From positions 310,001-374,000 of the forward strand of contig NZ_DS022299.1 of NCBI RefSeq assembly GCF_000153825.1: a DNA stretch of 64,000 nucleotides. Direction: 5' to 3'. The notes beneath the pieces are model-generated. The model was not told where the DNA came from and made no database searches. It was given only the letters and a program-made list of their open reading frames with translations. Shown here piece after piece: positions 38,539 to 46,896 of this stretch. The DNA is from Synechococcus sp. RS9916. GTDB lineage: Bacteria > Cyanobacteriota > Cyanobacteriia > PCC-6307 > Cyanobiaceae. The stretch's first letter is position 1. Each line of letters opens with the position of its first letter. The position numbers and the translations under genes are program-made.

Positions 38539-38775
38539 TCAGAAGCAGAAGGGCAGCATCTTGGTGCTGCAGGCGACGTAGCCATCAACCAGTGGGCCGA
38601 GACCGATCTGATGGATGATCCCCTGTCCGGTGAGGGCTTCGGTGAGCACACCGATCACAAAGCCCAACATTGCGGCGCGCCCGTTGAAGCGTTCGACCTG
38701 GCTGAGCTGTTCTTGGTGGATTGAGCGAGCGGCACTGTCTTGGAACCACTTGTCATTCGCTTGCTGGTTGGCCAT
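38539..38775 (-). CDS. High-light-inducible (Hli) protein
   Basis: A 78-residue single-span protein of the chlorophyll a/b-binding family (Hlip/SCP). It has the chlorophyll-binding helix VERFNGRAAMLGFVIGVLTEALTGQG (ExxNGRxAMxG). It acts in thylakoids to protect photosystems or chlorophyll-binding assembly intermediates in strong light. The start ATG 38775 has a good Shine-Dalgarno (GGAGGG) in front. The C-terminal tail (GYVACSTKMLPFCF) has two cysteines. A candidate promoter lies just upstream at 38799-38804. Confidence 0.94.
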   Translation of the reverse strand: MANQQANDKWFQDSAARSIHQEQLSQVERFNGRAAMLGFVIGVLTEALTGQGIIHQIGLGPLVDGYVACSTKMLPFCF

Positions 38776-38798
38776 GAACCCTCCTTCGACTGTTGAAG

Positions 38799-38804
38799 AT
38801 TGTA
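38799..38804 (-). promoter_or_regulatory. Candidate -10 element of the Hli gene
   Basis: On minus, TACAAT, 24 bases upstream of the Hli ATG, inside GTTACAAT, which equals one half of the HLR1 element (consensus half GTTACAWW) bound by RpaB at high-light genes. No clear second half-site is found at the right spacing, and no good -35 lies 17 bases upstream. So this is a weak but suggestive match. Confidence 0.4.
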
Positions 38805-38845
38805 ACGGATTGTTGACGCTTGTATCGAGGGCTTATGTGTTTCGG

Positions 38846-39655
38846 TTAGTTCCCTGAAGTACGCCAGTGGCAAATCGGTCCCTGGCCGTGGCCGATGGCC
38901 AAAGCTCTTTGCAGGCCTTGTTTGACGTAGGTCCTCCCTGTATCGATGGCGAGGTGGAGGCCCTGCTGCTTGGCAAGGCCGGCTGTGATCGCTGCCGAAA
39001 GGCTGCAGCCCGTTCCATGGCTGTGGGGCGTGTTGATCCACTCTCCTTCGAGCCAATGCGGCTCTCCGTCGAAGAACAGATCTCTGCCGCCCAGGTCTTG
39101 TTGGCCGCAGCGCTTGATCAGCACGGCTGCAGCGCCTTGGTTGTGGAGCTTGGTCGCGGCGCTGACGGCGCTTGCTTCATCGCAGATCTCTTCGCCGCTC
39201 AGCAGTTGGGCTTCGTGGCGGTTGGGTGTCAGCAGGGTGGCCATCGGCAGCAGCTCATGGCGAATGGTCACAACCGCGCTGGGCTCGAGCAGCACGGCTC
39301 CAGTGCGACTCACCATCACGGGGTCAACCACAAGGGGGATGGGCCAGTGGCGGAGTTCGTCTGCGGTTGCCTGAATTAACTCATCGTTCATCAGCATCCC
39401 CGTCTTCACGGCGCTGACGTTCAAATCCCCTTTCACCGCCTCGATCTGAGCCTTGAGTCCGGAGGCCGGCAAAGGGTCGACGCGTGAAACCCCGCACGTG
39501 TTCTGCGCTGTGATGCAGGTGATGGCGGTGCAGCCGTGCACTTCAAAAGCCATGAACGTGAGCAGGTCGGCTTGAATTCCTGCTCCGCCTCCGGAGTCAC
39601 TGCCCCCGATGGTGAGGGCGATGGGTGGGGTGATGTGCTCAGGCTTGATCGTCAT
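38846..39655 (-). CDS. thiD: Hydroxymethylpyrimidine/phosphomethylpyrimidine kinase
   Basis: A 269-residue ThiD, which phosphorylates HMP and HMP-phosphate for thiamine synthesis. It has ALTIGGSDSGGGAGIQADLL (substrate loop), VDPVMVSRTGAVLL, and PHSHGTGCSLSAAITAGL with the catalytic Cys/anion hole region. ATG 39655 begins MTIKPEHITPP; a TTG at 39688 would overlap nth by 16 bases. It is followed on minus by the Hli gene at 38775 across a 70-base gap. Confidence 0.95.
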   Translation of the reverse strand: MTIKPEHITPPIALTIGGSDSGGGAGIQADLLTFMAFEVHGCTAITCITAQNTCGVSRVDPLPASGLKAQIEAVKGDLNVSAVKTGMLMNDELIQATADELRHWPIPLVVDPVMVSRTGAVLLEPSAVVTIRHELLPMATLLTPNRHEAQLLSGEEICDEASAVSAATKLHNQGAAAVLIKRCGQQDLGGRDLFFDGEPHWLEGEWINTPHSHGTGCSLSAAITAGLAKQQGLHLAIDTGRTYVKQGLQRALAIGHGQGPICHWRTSGN

Positions 39656-39672
39656 GGGGGGTGTGGGTTGGA

Positions 39673-40326
39673 TCAGGGTTTGCGCCAAATCACCGGCTTC
39701 CTGCGGTTCGGGTAAAGCTCGGTGCAGAGCGGGCAGACGGTGCCATCGCAGCCACGGGCTGTGCAGTACTCGCGGCCGTAAAAAATGATCTGGAGGTGGA
39801 GTTTGTTCCAGGCCTCTTCAGGGAACAGTTGTTTGAGATCCCGTTCGGTGCGTTGCACGCTGTCGCCGGAGCTCAGGCCCCAGCGTTGCGCAAGGCGATG
39901 GATGTGCGTGTCCACGGGAAAGGCGGGAACGCCGAAGGCTTGGGCCATCACCACGCTGGCTGTTTTGTGGCCGACACCAGGAAGCGCTTCCAGTTCCTCG
40001 AAGCTGGCGGGTACCTCTCCGTCGTAAGCGGTGACGAGGATCTGGGCGAGTTTTTTGACGTTGCGTGCCTTTGTTTTCGCCAGGCCGAGCTGGCGGATGT
40101 GGTTCAGGATTGTTTCTTCGTCCAGCGCGGCCATGGCTGCGGGTGTTGGTCCTGCAGCGAAGAGGGCGGGGGTGACCTCGTTCACCTTTTTGTCAGTGCA
40201 CTGGGCGCTGAGCAGAACCGCGATCAGAAGGGTGAACGGATCGCTGTGGTCGAGCGGGATTGGGGTTTCTGGATAGGTCTCCTCAAGGCGCTGGAGGATC
40301 CTTTGGGCACGTTCGCGTTTCTTCAA
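39673..40326 (-). CDS. nth: Endonuclease III (DNA glycosylase/AP lyase)
   Basis: A 217-residue base-excision repair glycosylase for oxidised pyrimidines. HhH motif ELEALPGVGHKTASVVM carries the catalytic Lys, and PVDTHIHRLAQRWG the Asp. The Fe-S loop has four Cys in REYCTARGCDGTVCPLC, spaced C-x4-C-x4-C-x2-C, unlike the E. coli C-x6-C-x2-C-x5-C. No ATG lies near the family start; TTG 40326 gives MKKRERAQRIL, as in recalled homologues. A longer open frame to 40485 is less likely. Confidence 0.93.
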   Translation of the reverse strand: MKKRERAQRILQRLEETYPETPIPLDHSDPFTLLIAVLLSAQCTDKKVNEVTPALFAAGPTPAAMAALDEETILNHIRQLGLAKTKARNVKKLAQILVTAYDGEVPASFEELEALPGVGHKTASVVMAQAFGVPAFPVDTHIHRLAQRWGLSSGDSVQRTERDLKQLFPEEAWNKLHLQIIFYGREYCTARGCDGTVCPLCTELYPNRRKPVIWRKP

Positions 40327-40484
40327 CCCGGGCCGATTGCGCTTCGGGGCGGACCCTAGGGCTGCCAGCCCTAGAGGGACGAGCTTGTAGCAAGGGCTAC
40401 CGTTTTTAACTTCCGTTAAGGATTGCGCCCCCTGTCTGGTTTGCTGCCCCGGCCCATTCAGGATGTTGATCCTGAGGAAGATCA

Positions 40485-40673
40485 ATGGCCAACGCCGGCA
40501 ACCCCCGTCGCGGAACCAGCTTGAAGTGGGAATCGAATGGCGAATTGGCAGGAGCTGATCTTCGCCACATCCTTCAGCGGCTCCAGGATGCGGATCCCAA
40601 GGCTCAGGGCTTGAACAGCTGCGAGTTCGGTTGCGATCTGACCAGTCGTCCTCCTCAGACGCCCTCGGCTTAG
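40485..40673 (+). CDS. Small basic-acidic protein, unknown
   Basis: A 62-residue protein starting MANAGNPRRGTSLKWESNGE and ending in a short region with two Cys (SCEFGCDL). No span or motif. Divergent from nth. Plausible as a small conserved cyanobacterial gene by its codon use, but I do not recognise a family. Confidence 0.5.
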   Translation: MANAGNPRRGTSLKWESNGELAGADLRHILQRLQDADPKAQGLNSCEFGCDLTSRPPQTPSA

Positions 40674-40726
40674 TCAGCCTTTGGCCGCCTGACCCACCTA
40701 GGGTTTTGGTCGTTGAGGTGACCTGA

Positions 40727-40939
40727 ATGACTCCTGTTGTGAGAGGCGTGCTCTACGTCTCTGTCTGGGTGGTGCTTTGGGGAACCGTGGCCTCGCTGAT
40801 CGATTGGGTGCTGCTAGCAGGGGAGGTCTACGGTGCGGGATCGTTCGGCCAGGCCTCCACATTCATTGCTTACGGCGCAGCCACAGTGGTGTTGGCGGTG
40901 CGTTTGTCCGGGCGTTTCCTTGCCCAGGATGAAGGGTGA
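40727..40939 (+). CDS. Small two-span membrane protein
   Basis: A 70-residue protein with two hydrophobic spans (about 7-29 and 43-60), short loops and a basic-acidic tail (RFLAQDEG). The Shine-Dalgarno is weak. Function unknown; its form is like small photosynthetic membrane subunits. Confidence 0.6.
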   Translation: MTPVVRGVLYVSVWVVLWGTVASLIDWVLLAGEVYGAGSFGQASTFIAYGAATVVLAVRLSGRFLAQDEG

Positions 40940-40982
40940 TTGACGCAGAGTTTTCGATGCTCAGGTCGTTTGCTGCTGCTGC

Positions 40983-41597
40983 TCAAGCTTGATTGGCTTT
41001 CCGGGCTGTGGCAGCAGCGGCTATGAGGCCTCCGATAAAGCCTCCGGTGTGGCCAATCCAGCTCACGCCGGGTGGTGATGCCCAGGGCAGCAGGCCGAAC
41101 AGCGAACTCCCGTACAGGCAGAGCACCAGCACGCTCAGTCCCAGGCTGAGTGGCCGGCGTTCAATCAGGCCAATCGCCAGCAGGTAGGCCAGCAGCCCAT
41201 ACACCACGCCCGAGAGCCCATGGCTACCGACGGGCCAGAACAGCCAGATCGGGATCTCGAGGCAGATCACACCCATCCAGACCGCCAGATAAGCCCGTAA
41301 TCCCTTGAGCATCACCAGATAGCTGAGGGGGAGAAACACCAGGGTGTTGGTGAGCAGATGGCTGAATCCGCCATGGCTGAAAGGCGCAGTGAAGAGCGTC
41401 CACCACCCACTGCCCGGGTGAATCGCGAGTGACCACTGTCCTCTCAGGAACAGCGTGTCGATCAGCTCCTGCAGCCAGGCAAGTCCCACGAGCACCAGAG
41501 GCAGGCTGAGGGACAGGGCACGTCTTGCGACGGGGTCAGGCGTTGGTTGCGTCAGGGGTTGAGATCGGTGACCTGCCAGCCATTGTTGGCAATCCAT
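40983..41597 (-). CDS. Rhomboid-family intramembrane serine protease
   Basis: A 204-residue membrane protein with about six spans. The catalytic serine is in SHGLSGVVYGLLAYLL (GxSG), the histidine in GHTGGFIGGLIAAA, and the loop HGGFSHLLTNTLVFLPLS carries the conserved His/Asn region. It cleaves within or near membrane spans. ATG 41597 lies 46 bases inside the upstream PPOX gene; no later ATG fits, so the overlap is unusually long. Probably cotranscribed with that gene. Confidence 0.88.
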   Translation of the reverse strand: MDCQQWLAGHRSQPLTQPTPDPVARRALSLSLPLVLVGLAWLQELIDTLFLRGQWSLAIHPGSGWWTLFTAPFSHGGFSHLLTNTLVFLPLSYLVMLKGLRAYLAVWMGVICLEIPIWLFWPVGSHGLSGVVYGLLAYLLAIGLIERRPLSLGLSVLVLCLYGSSLFGLLPWASPPGVSWIGHTGGFIGGLIAAAATARKANQA

Positions 41598-42127
41598 CGC
41601 CGGCGTCGGTGGGGTGAGCCGGTCAGTTCCAGCAGTTCCACCTGATGGATCTCCAGGCTGAGCAAGGCGAAGGAGTCAGGAGTTGGCGTGCCATCAAGGA
41701 TGGCGGAAGGGAAGTGGGCTGTCGCCTCCAGGGGCTGGCCGGGTGCGGGCCAGCCCCATAACGCCCGCCCTTCTGGGCGTAACTGCATCCAGTGGGCCTG
41801 TTCTCTCTCTTGTTGTGTCTCAGGTGCCAGCTTCAACGCGACTCCTCGCAAACGGAATTGACATCGGGCTTTGGGAAGAAGCCAGCAGAGTTCAGCGCGC
41901 GGTTCGCCGGCTAGGTCTTCCACCTTGGTGCTGCGGGCATCGGTGAACAGCTCCAGGGTGCTGCCTTCCCGCCACCCACGAAACACCAGGGTGCGGACTC
42001 GGGGGCTGCCATCGCTGGCCACCGTCGCCAACTGCAGCCAACGACTCATTGGGGAGCGTCCCTCTTTGCGTTGGGCCGCTTTCAGTAAGGGACGCCAAGG
42101 GGGGAGCTGCGATGGAGCCGAGGTCAT
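41552..42127 (-). CDS. PPOX-class flavoprotein (Alr4036 type)
   Basis: A 191-residue FMN-binding split-barrel protein. QLATVASDGSPRVRTLVFRGW is the N-terminal flavin-binding strand set, followed by FTDARSTKVEDLAGEPRAEL. This resembles the Alr4036 subtype often labelled pyridoxamine-5'-phosphate oxidase, though true PdxH activity is not certain. Its ATG overlaps the stop of the SIMPL gene by 4 bases, and the rhomboid gene starts inside its end. Confidence 0.83.
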   Translation of the reverse strand: MTSAPSQLPPWRPLLKAAQRKEGRSPMSRWLQLATVASDGSPRVRTLVFRGWREGSTLELFTDARSTKVEDLAGEPRAELCWLLPKARCQFRLRGVALKLAPETQQEREQAHWMQLRPEGRALWGWPAPGQPLEATAHFPSAILDGTPTPDSFALLSLEIHQVELLELTGSPHRRRRWIANNGWQVTDLNP

Positions 42128-42885
42128 TGGACGCGGAACGTGACGCCCATCACTGCTGTGATGTCTTTCCAGATTGTGCGCGTGTCGTAAGAGCCGTAAC
42201 TGCTCATGCTGGTGGAATTCGGCTCCGTGATTTGAAAGGTTCCGGTGTCGGCTTGGGTGATCGCGCCGATCCCTGAACCCGCTTGGTCGGCAATGGCTTC
42301 GGCGCGGCGCTTGGCATCCGCTGTGGCTTTGGCCAGCATGTCGACCCGTTTTTCCGCCAGACGGGTGAAGGTGTAAGCCGGGGGACGGATGCTCAGAGAA
42401 ACGCCCTGGCCCACCAATTCACCGATGCGTCGGGAGACGCTGCTGATTAATTCGACATTGCTCGTGCTGATCTGAATGGATTGTCGGGTTGTCCAGCGGG
42501 TGCTGATCAAGGCTCCGGTGACCCGGTTCCGTTCGTCTTGGCTGTTGGATTGGATCACGCCAAGGCTGATGGCTTCATTGGGAATGCTCTGCGCTCTCAG
42601 AAACGCCAAGGTGCGCTTGAGCTGGGGTTGAAGCGCCTGGTAAGCCTCTTGCTGGCTGGATCCGCTGCCGCTGACCTCCACGTTCCAATCTACGGAATCA
42701 CTTTTGATCCGTTCCGTGCTGGCTCCCGTCACCGTGATCGTGTCTGCTGCGGTGCGGATGCCTCGCACGGCCACGGAGCCGGCGATCACCAGTCCAGCGC
42801 TCAACACCAACATCGGCAACACCAGCGGAGGGGTGCGACGTAAGACGTCAACCAGCGCGGGCCTGGATGAGGACGATGCCGGCAT
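42124..42885 (-). CDS. SIMPL-domain (DUF541) secreted protein
   Basis: A 253-residue protein with an N-terminal membrane anchor (about 20-40) and a SIMPL/DUF541 domain: ITVTGASTERIKSDSVDWNVEVSGSG at the front and a helical-beta C-terminal region (ATADAKRRAEAIADQAG). These proteins lie in the periplasm or at the outer membrane and are linked to stress resistance in other bacteria; the activity is unknown. Head of the three-gene minus unit reading to 40983. ATG 42885. Confidence 0.85.
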   Translation of the reverse strand: MPASSSSRPALVDVLRRTPPLVLPMLVLSAGLVIAGSVAVRGIRTAADTITVTGASTERIKSDSVDWNVEVSGSGSSQQEAYQALQPQLKRTLAFLRAQSIPNEAISLGVIQSNSQDERNRVTGALISTRWTTRQSIQISTSNVELISSVSRRIGELVGQGVSLSIRPPAYTFTRLAEKRVDMLAKATADAKRRAEAIADQAGSGIGAITQADTGTFQITEPNSTSMSSYGSYDTRTIWKDITAVMGVTFRVQ

Positions 42886-42961
42886 GACGGTCTTCTCGCG
42901 GATGCTCCAAGCACCCTATAAATGATTCAGGTAACAGTCCTGACGAAATGATGATGGACCT

Positions 42962-44089
42962 GTGACCAGCTGCGACTGTGATCTCGCTGTGGTCGGCGCA
43001 GGCCTGGCCGGAACGACGTTGCTGGCTTCCCTGCGTTTGGCTGGCTGGCAGGGGAGCGCCATGGTCATCGAGGTAGGGCGCGGCCCTGGAGGGAGGGCCT
43101 CCACCCGTCTGCGCCGTGACAATCCCCATTGGCGCCTCGACCATGGCGCGCCAGTGCTGCATCTCCAGTCGGGTGGTGGTGGAGCACTGGCCGATTTGCT
43201 TCAGAAGCTTGAGGCGATGGGGGCGATCAGCGCTGACACGTCCGAGTCGGTCTGCGTTGGCCTCGATGGTCTTCAGTCGTTGGACACCACCTCGGCTGGC
43301 TTTGATGCAGGCGGATCCTGTTGGCGGGGACGTCCGACGATGGGATCGGTGGCCGCGGCGTTGCTCGACCTCGCGGGTGATTCAGTGATCCGGCGTTTTG
43401 GCGTGCGCGTCCAGACCCTTCAGGCGTCGGACCGTGGCTGGGACCTGCACGATCAACACGGGCAGGCCGTTGTCAATGCCCGGATGCTGGTGTTGAGCGG
43501 CAACATGCTCGCCCATCCCCGTTCTCTAGCCATGTTGGGGTTGGCGAACCGACCACTTCGGGAGGCTTGTGCTGTTGGGCTGGATCCTGTGTTGGATCAA
43601 GCCCTTGATCGGATCGCATCGATGCGGATGGCTCCGCGCTGGAATCGGATGTTGGCGTTGTCAGCGGAGCCTGCTGAAGTCGCCTCTTGGCCCCGGCAGA
43701 TTGTGCTGAGTGCCGCCGCTTCTCAGCAGTGGCAGCTTGAACGTCTTGTGGTGCAGCCCATGGCCGATGACTCTGTTGGTTTAGTGGTGCATGGTCTGAC
43801 TGACTCGGTTCCCGTGCCGATGGATTTGTTGTCGCCCTGGCCCTCGCTGGCAGCCGCGGTCGCCTCGGCTGACGACCTGGGCGTCATGCGTTGGGGTGCT
43901 GCGCGTCCCCTCGACCATCCCCTGCCCGTGGATCTGCAGTGGTGCCCAAAGGTGGCGCTGGGATTCTGCGGTGACTGGATTGATGGGCCTGGCTTTGGCC
44001 GTGCCCATGGCGCCATGGCCAGTGCCGTCGCACTGGCCGATCGGATTGTTGAGCACGATGCCCTTGTCGCTTCGGGAGCGATGGCATGA
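42962..44089 (+). CDS. FAD-dependent amine-oxidase-like protein (renalase-like)
   Basis: A 375-residue flavoprotein with an N-terminal Rossmann FAD motif LAVVGAGLAGTTLLASLRLAG and the GG-like GRGPGGRASTRLRRD motif, then WRLDHGAPVLHL, a pattern like renalase/amine oxidoreductase. Substrate unknown. The start is GTG at 42962; the only nearby ATGs are out of frame. The stop overlaps the next flavoprotein in an ATGA junction, so the two are probably coupled. Confidence 0.82.
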   Translation: MTSCDCDLAVVGAGLAGTTLLASLRLAGWQGSAMVIEVGRGPGGRASTRLRRDNPHWRLDHGAPVLHLQSGGGGALADLLQKLEAMGAISADTSESVCVGLDGLQSLDTTSAGFDAGGSCWRGRPTMGSVAAALLDLAGDSVIRRFGVRVQTLQASDRGWDLHDQHGQAVVNARMLVLSGNMLAHPRSLAMLGLANRPLREACAVGLDPVLDQALDRIASMRMAPRWNRMLALSAEPAEVASWPRQIVLSAAASQQWQLERLVVQPMADDSVGLVVHGLTDSVPVPMDLLSPWPSLAAAVASADDLGVMRWGAARPLDHPLPVDLQWCPKVALGFCGDWIDGPGFGRAHGAMASAVALADRIVEHDALVASGAMA

Positions 44090-45621
44090 GCGCAAGCCAT
44101 TGCGACGTGGTTGTGATCGGCAGTGGCATCGGAGGACTCTGCTGCGGGGCGTTGACGGCCCGCGCTGGCCATGAGGTGCTGGTGCTGGAAGCCCATCAGC
44201 AACCGGGCGGTGCGGCCCACGGGTTTCGCCGTGGTGGCTATCACTTCGAGTCGGGTCCTTCGCTTTGGAGTGGCCTTGGTCGCTGGCCCACCAACAATCC
44301 TCTCGCTCAGATCCTGAGGGCTCTGGATCAGCCTCTGGATCTGATCTCCTATCGCGATTGGGATGTGCTGTTCCCTGAAGGGGATTTGCGCATCGGTGTT
44401 GGATCAACAGGCTTCGAAGCCGTCGTCCAGCAGTTGCGGGGCGATGCAGTGCTGTTGGAGTGGCAGCGCTTCTGTGAGGTGCTCAAACCGGTGGCCGCTG
44501 CGGCGGATGCGTTGCCCCTGCTTGCCTTGCCGCCAGGGGCTGATGCCATGGGTGCTTTGTTGAAGCGCAGTGGCCGTTTGTTGCCCCATCTCCAGGCTCT
44601 GCGTCATCTCGGCGGAGCCTTCGGCCCCTTGGTGGATCGCCATCTGCGCGATCCTTTTTTGCGTCATTGGGTGGATCTGCTCTCGTTCCTGATCAGCGGC
44701 ATGCCCATGGGTGACACCAATGCTGCAGCGATGGCCACGCTGTTCGGTCAGTGGTTTGAGCCTGACGCCTGTCTGGATTACCCAAGGGGCGGTAGTGCTT
44801 CGGTGGTGGCAGCCCTGGTGGCGGGGCTGCAGGGTCATGGCGGCAGCCTTCGCTGCGGAGCCCGGGTGCATCAGCTGCTGTTGGATGGCGACCGGGTATG
44901 TGGCGTCGAGCTCGACAATGGCGAGCGGATCACCGCAACGCATGTGGTGAGCAATGTCGATGCATGGGGCTTGGCCCAACTGTTGCCTGAAGGTGCTGCG
45001 CAACGTTGGCGGCGGAAGCTGGCGTCGACGCCGACCTGCGGCTCTTTCCTCCACTTGCACCTTGGCTTTGATGCCAGCGGACTCGACCCTTTGCCCCTGC
45101 ATCAGGTTTGGGTCGGTGACTGGGATCGTCCGATCGATGCGGAACAGAACACTGCGGTGATTTCAATCCCTTCGGTGCTTGACCCGGAGATGGCACCAGC
45201 CGGCCATCACGTTCTGCATGCCTACACCCCAGCGAGCGAACCTTGGCAGCTGTGGGCTTCTCTCGATCAAGGTTCAGAGGACTACGCCCGTCTCAAGCAG
45301 GATCGCTGTCAGATTTTCTGGTCGTTGCTGGAGGCCCGAATCCCTGACCTACGGGAACGTTGCCAGGTGGTGATGGAGGGCACACCGCTGACGCATCGCC
45401 ATTTTCTCAATGTGCATCAGGGCAGTTATGGCCCTGCCCTGTCGGCGGCCAAGGGTTTGTTCCCCGGCGTCACGACGCCGCTGAAGGGGCTCTGGTGTTG
45501 CGGTGCCAGCACGTTTCCAGGGATTGGAATCCCACCGGTTGCGGCCAGTGGAGCGATGGCGGCCCATGGGATTGCCGGGCCCCGTGCCCAGCAGGAGCTG
45601 CTGGACACCCTGGGGCTTTAA
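44086..45621 (+). CDS. Carotene-isomerase-like FAD oxidoreductase
   Basis: A 511-residue protein of the phytoene desaturase/CRTISO-like family. It has the FAD motif VVVIGSGIGGLCCGALTARAG, the following AHQQPGGAAHGF motif, and a C-terminal GLWCCGASTFPGIGIPPVAASG typical of this family. It could isomerise or desaturate carotenoid-like substrates, but CrtISO identity is not certain; many paralogues have other substrates. Translationally coupled to the upstream FAD gene. Confidence 0.86.
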   Translation: MSASHCDVVVIGSGIGGLCCGALTARAGHEVLVLEAHQQPGGAAHGFRRGGYHFESGPSLWSGLGRWPTNNPLAQILRALDQPLDLISYRDWDVLFPEGDLRIGVGSTGFEAVVQQLRGDAVLLEWQRFCEVLKPVAAAADALPLLALPPGADAMGALLKRSGRLLPHLQALRHLGGAFGPLVDRHLRDPFLRHWVDLLSFLISGMPMGDTNAAAMATLFGQWFEPDACLDYPRGGSASVVAALVAGLQGHGGSLRCGARVHQLLLDGDRVCGVELDNGERITATHVVSNVDAWGLAQLLPEGAAQRWRRKLASTPTCGSFLHLHLGFDASGLDPLPLHQVWVGDWDRPIDAEQNTAVISIPSVLDPEMAPAGHHVLHAYTPASEPWQLWASLDQGSEDYARLKQDRCQIFWSLLEARIPDLRERCQVVMEGTPLTHRHFLNVHQGSYGPALSAAKGLFPGVTTPLKGLWCCGASTFPGIGIPPVAASGAMAAHGIAGPRAQQELLDTLGL

Positions 45622-45630
45622 CGCGGCGGT

Positions 45631-45972
45631 TCAGTCTCCGGAGCGGCCACCGGCAACAAGAGCCATCACGCCAAGGGCACCGAGCAAGACACCCGCACCC
45701 GCGGAAAGCGCAACCGACAGCAGCGGTTTCTCCTTCACCGGTTGCTCCAGTTTTGGCCGCAGCGTTTCGTCGAGCTCATGGAGCTTGAGATCCAGTTTTT
45801 TCTGCAGAGGGTCGATCGCGTCAGCCATATGACGGCTTTGCTCGCTGAGGAGCTGGCGCATCCGGGCCACATTCAGAGGTGGCGCTTCTGTGGGCCTGGG
45901 AGGGGCCGCAACACCAGTGGCGCCCTGCGGTTCGGGCGTGCTCTCGTAGAGATGTTCGTCGATCGGAGCCAT
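45631..45972 (-). CDS. Small protein with C-terminal membrane span
   Basis: A 113-residue protein: disordered Pro-rich N-terminus, an amphipathic helix region (VARMRQLLSEQSRHMADAID, then DLKLHELDETLRPKLEQ) and one C-terminal span (about 85-106). The layout is like DUF883-type ribosome- or membrane-linked small proteins, without a firm match. ATG 45972. Convergent with the CRTISO-like gene (9 bases). Confidence 0.65.
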   Translation of the reverse strand: MAPIDEHLYESTPEPQGATGVAAPPRPTEAPPLNVARMRQLLSEQSRHMADAIDPLQKKLDLKLHELDETLRPKLEQPVKEKPLLSVALSAGAGVLLGALGVMALVAGGRSGD

Positions 45973-46038
45973 GGCTTGATCTCATGAGACTCATGCCTGG
46001 CGTAGCCACGGCTTCGCCGTCTGCCAACCCAGGGGGCG

Positions 46039-46692
46039 TTAAGGCCGGGCTTTGCTGGCGATCACGGAAAAGAAGGGATCCCCCTGGCCGCCGAGCAGGC
46101 CCATCACTCCAGTCGCTCGGGTGGTTTCAGCGACCTGTGTGGGGTGTTCCCATCCCTGCGCGGTAAGCACATCAGCGACATAGTCGAGATGCTCGCGGTC
46201 ATCGGAGTCCGTCCAGATCTGGGGCGCCTTGGTGAAGAACATCCGATTGGAGAACGACACAATCACCTGTCCGGCGGGCCGGGTGATGCGCAGCAGTTCT
46301 GCTGCGATGGCTTCGGGGTACTGCAGGTATTGCCAACCAGCCACGATCAGGGTGGCGTCAAAAAAGTCATCAGGCCAGGGCAGGCTCTGGTCGAGATTGA
46401 GGTTCTGCATCCAATGACTGTCGAGCCGCGGATTAGCAGCCAGCTCCTGGGCGTTCAAACCATGGCCGATCACCCGCTCGTAGCGAATGTCGTCGGGCAG
46501 GTGGGACACCCATGACGACATCAAATCGAGCACGGTGGCGCAGGGTGGAATCTGTTCCCGATACAGCGCAGTCAGGCGCGCTCGGAACGCTTCGTCCAGG
46601 TGATGGACGAAGCGGGGATCGCGATAGAAGACGGCATCGTCTTCACCGTCCAGCTTGTAGCGCTGCGCTGGGGTGAGAACCTCCACGGCCAC
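46039..46692 (-). CDS. SAM-dependent methyltransferase, class I
   Basis: A 217-residue protein with the class I fold: a motif-I region with CATVLDLMSSWVSHLP, a central DLPWPDDFFDATLIVAGWQYLQYPE, and LLRITRPAGQVIVSFSNRMFF. Substrate unknown. No ATG is available; GTG at 46692 has a good Shine-Dalgarno (AGAGG, 9 bases ahead). The upstream zinc-ribbon gene stops 28 bases before it, so they probably form a unit with the Trp-rich gene. Confidence 0.85.
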   Translation of the reverse strand: MAVEVLTPAQRYKLDGEDDAVFYRDPRFVHHLDEAFRARLTALYREQIPPCATVLDLMSSWVSHLPDDIRYERVIGHGLNAQELAANPRLDSHWMQNLNLDQSLPWPDDFFDATLIVAGWQYLQYPEAIAAELLRITRPAGQVIVSFSNRMFFTKAPQIWTDSDDREHLDYVADVLTAQGWEHPTQVAETTRATGVMGLLGGQGDPFFSVIASKARP

Positions 46693-46720
46693 GGGGTCAT
46701 GCCTCTTAGTAGGGGCATCA

Positions 46721-46873
46721 TTACGGAGTGCTGTCGCTCGTCGTGGTTTCAGCTCCGCTGTCGATTCGATCTCTGCAGGTGGAGCAGAGCAAATGACCCT
46801 TGCGCTTCCAAAACGCCCGCATGGAGCGTTCGATCGTCTGTCCACACATCAGGCAACGAAACAGCGGTGGCAT
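46721..46873 (-). CDS. 50-residue zinc-ribbon-like protein
   Basis: A short gene of 50 codons starting MPPLFRCLMCGQTIERSMRA and carrying two CxxC pairs (CLMC at 7-10 and CSTC at 30-33), 19 residues apart, a zinc-ribbon pattern. The C-terminal tail is Thr/Ser-rich. It lies between the Trp-rich gene (ends 46897) and the methyltransferase gene, same strand, with 23 and 28 base gaps. Role unknown; a metal-bound adaptor for the methyltransferase is only a guess. Confidence 0.6.
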   Translation of the reverse strand: MPPLFRCLMCGQTIERSMRAFWKRKGHLLCSTCRDRIDSGAETTTSDSTP

Positions 46874-46896
46874 GGAGGAGTGCCAAAGCAATGGGT

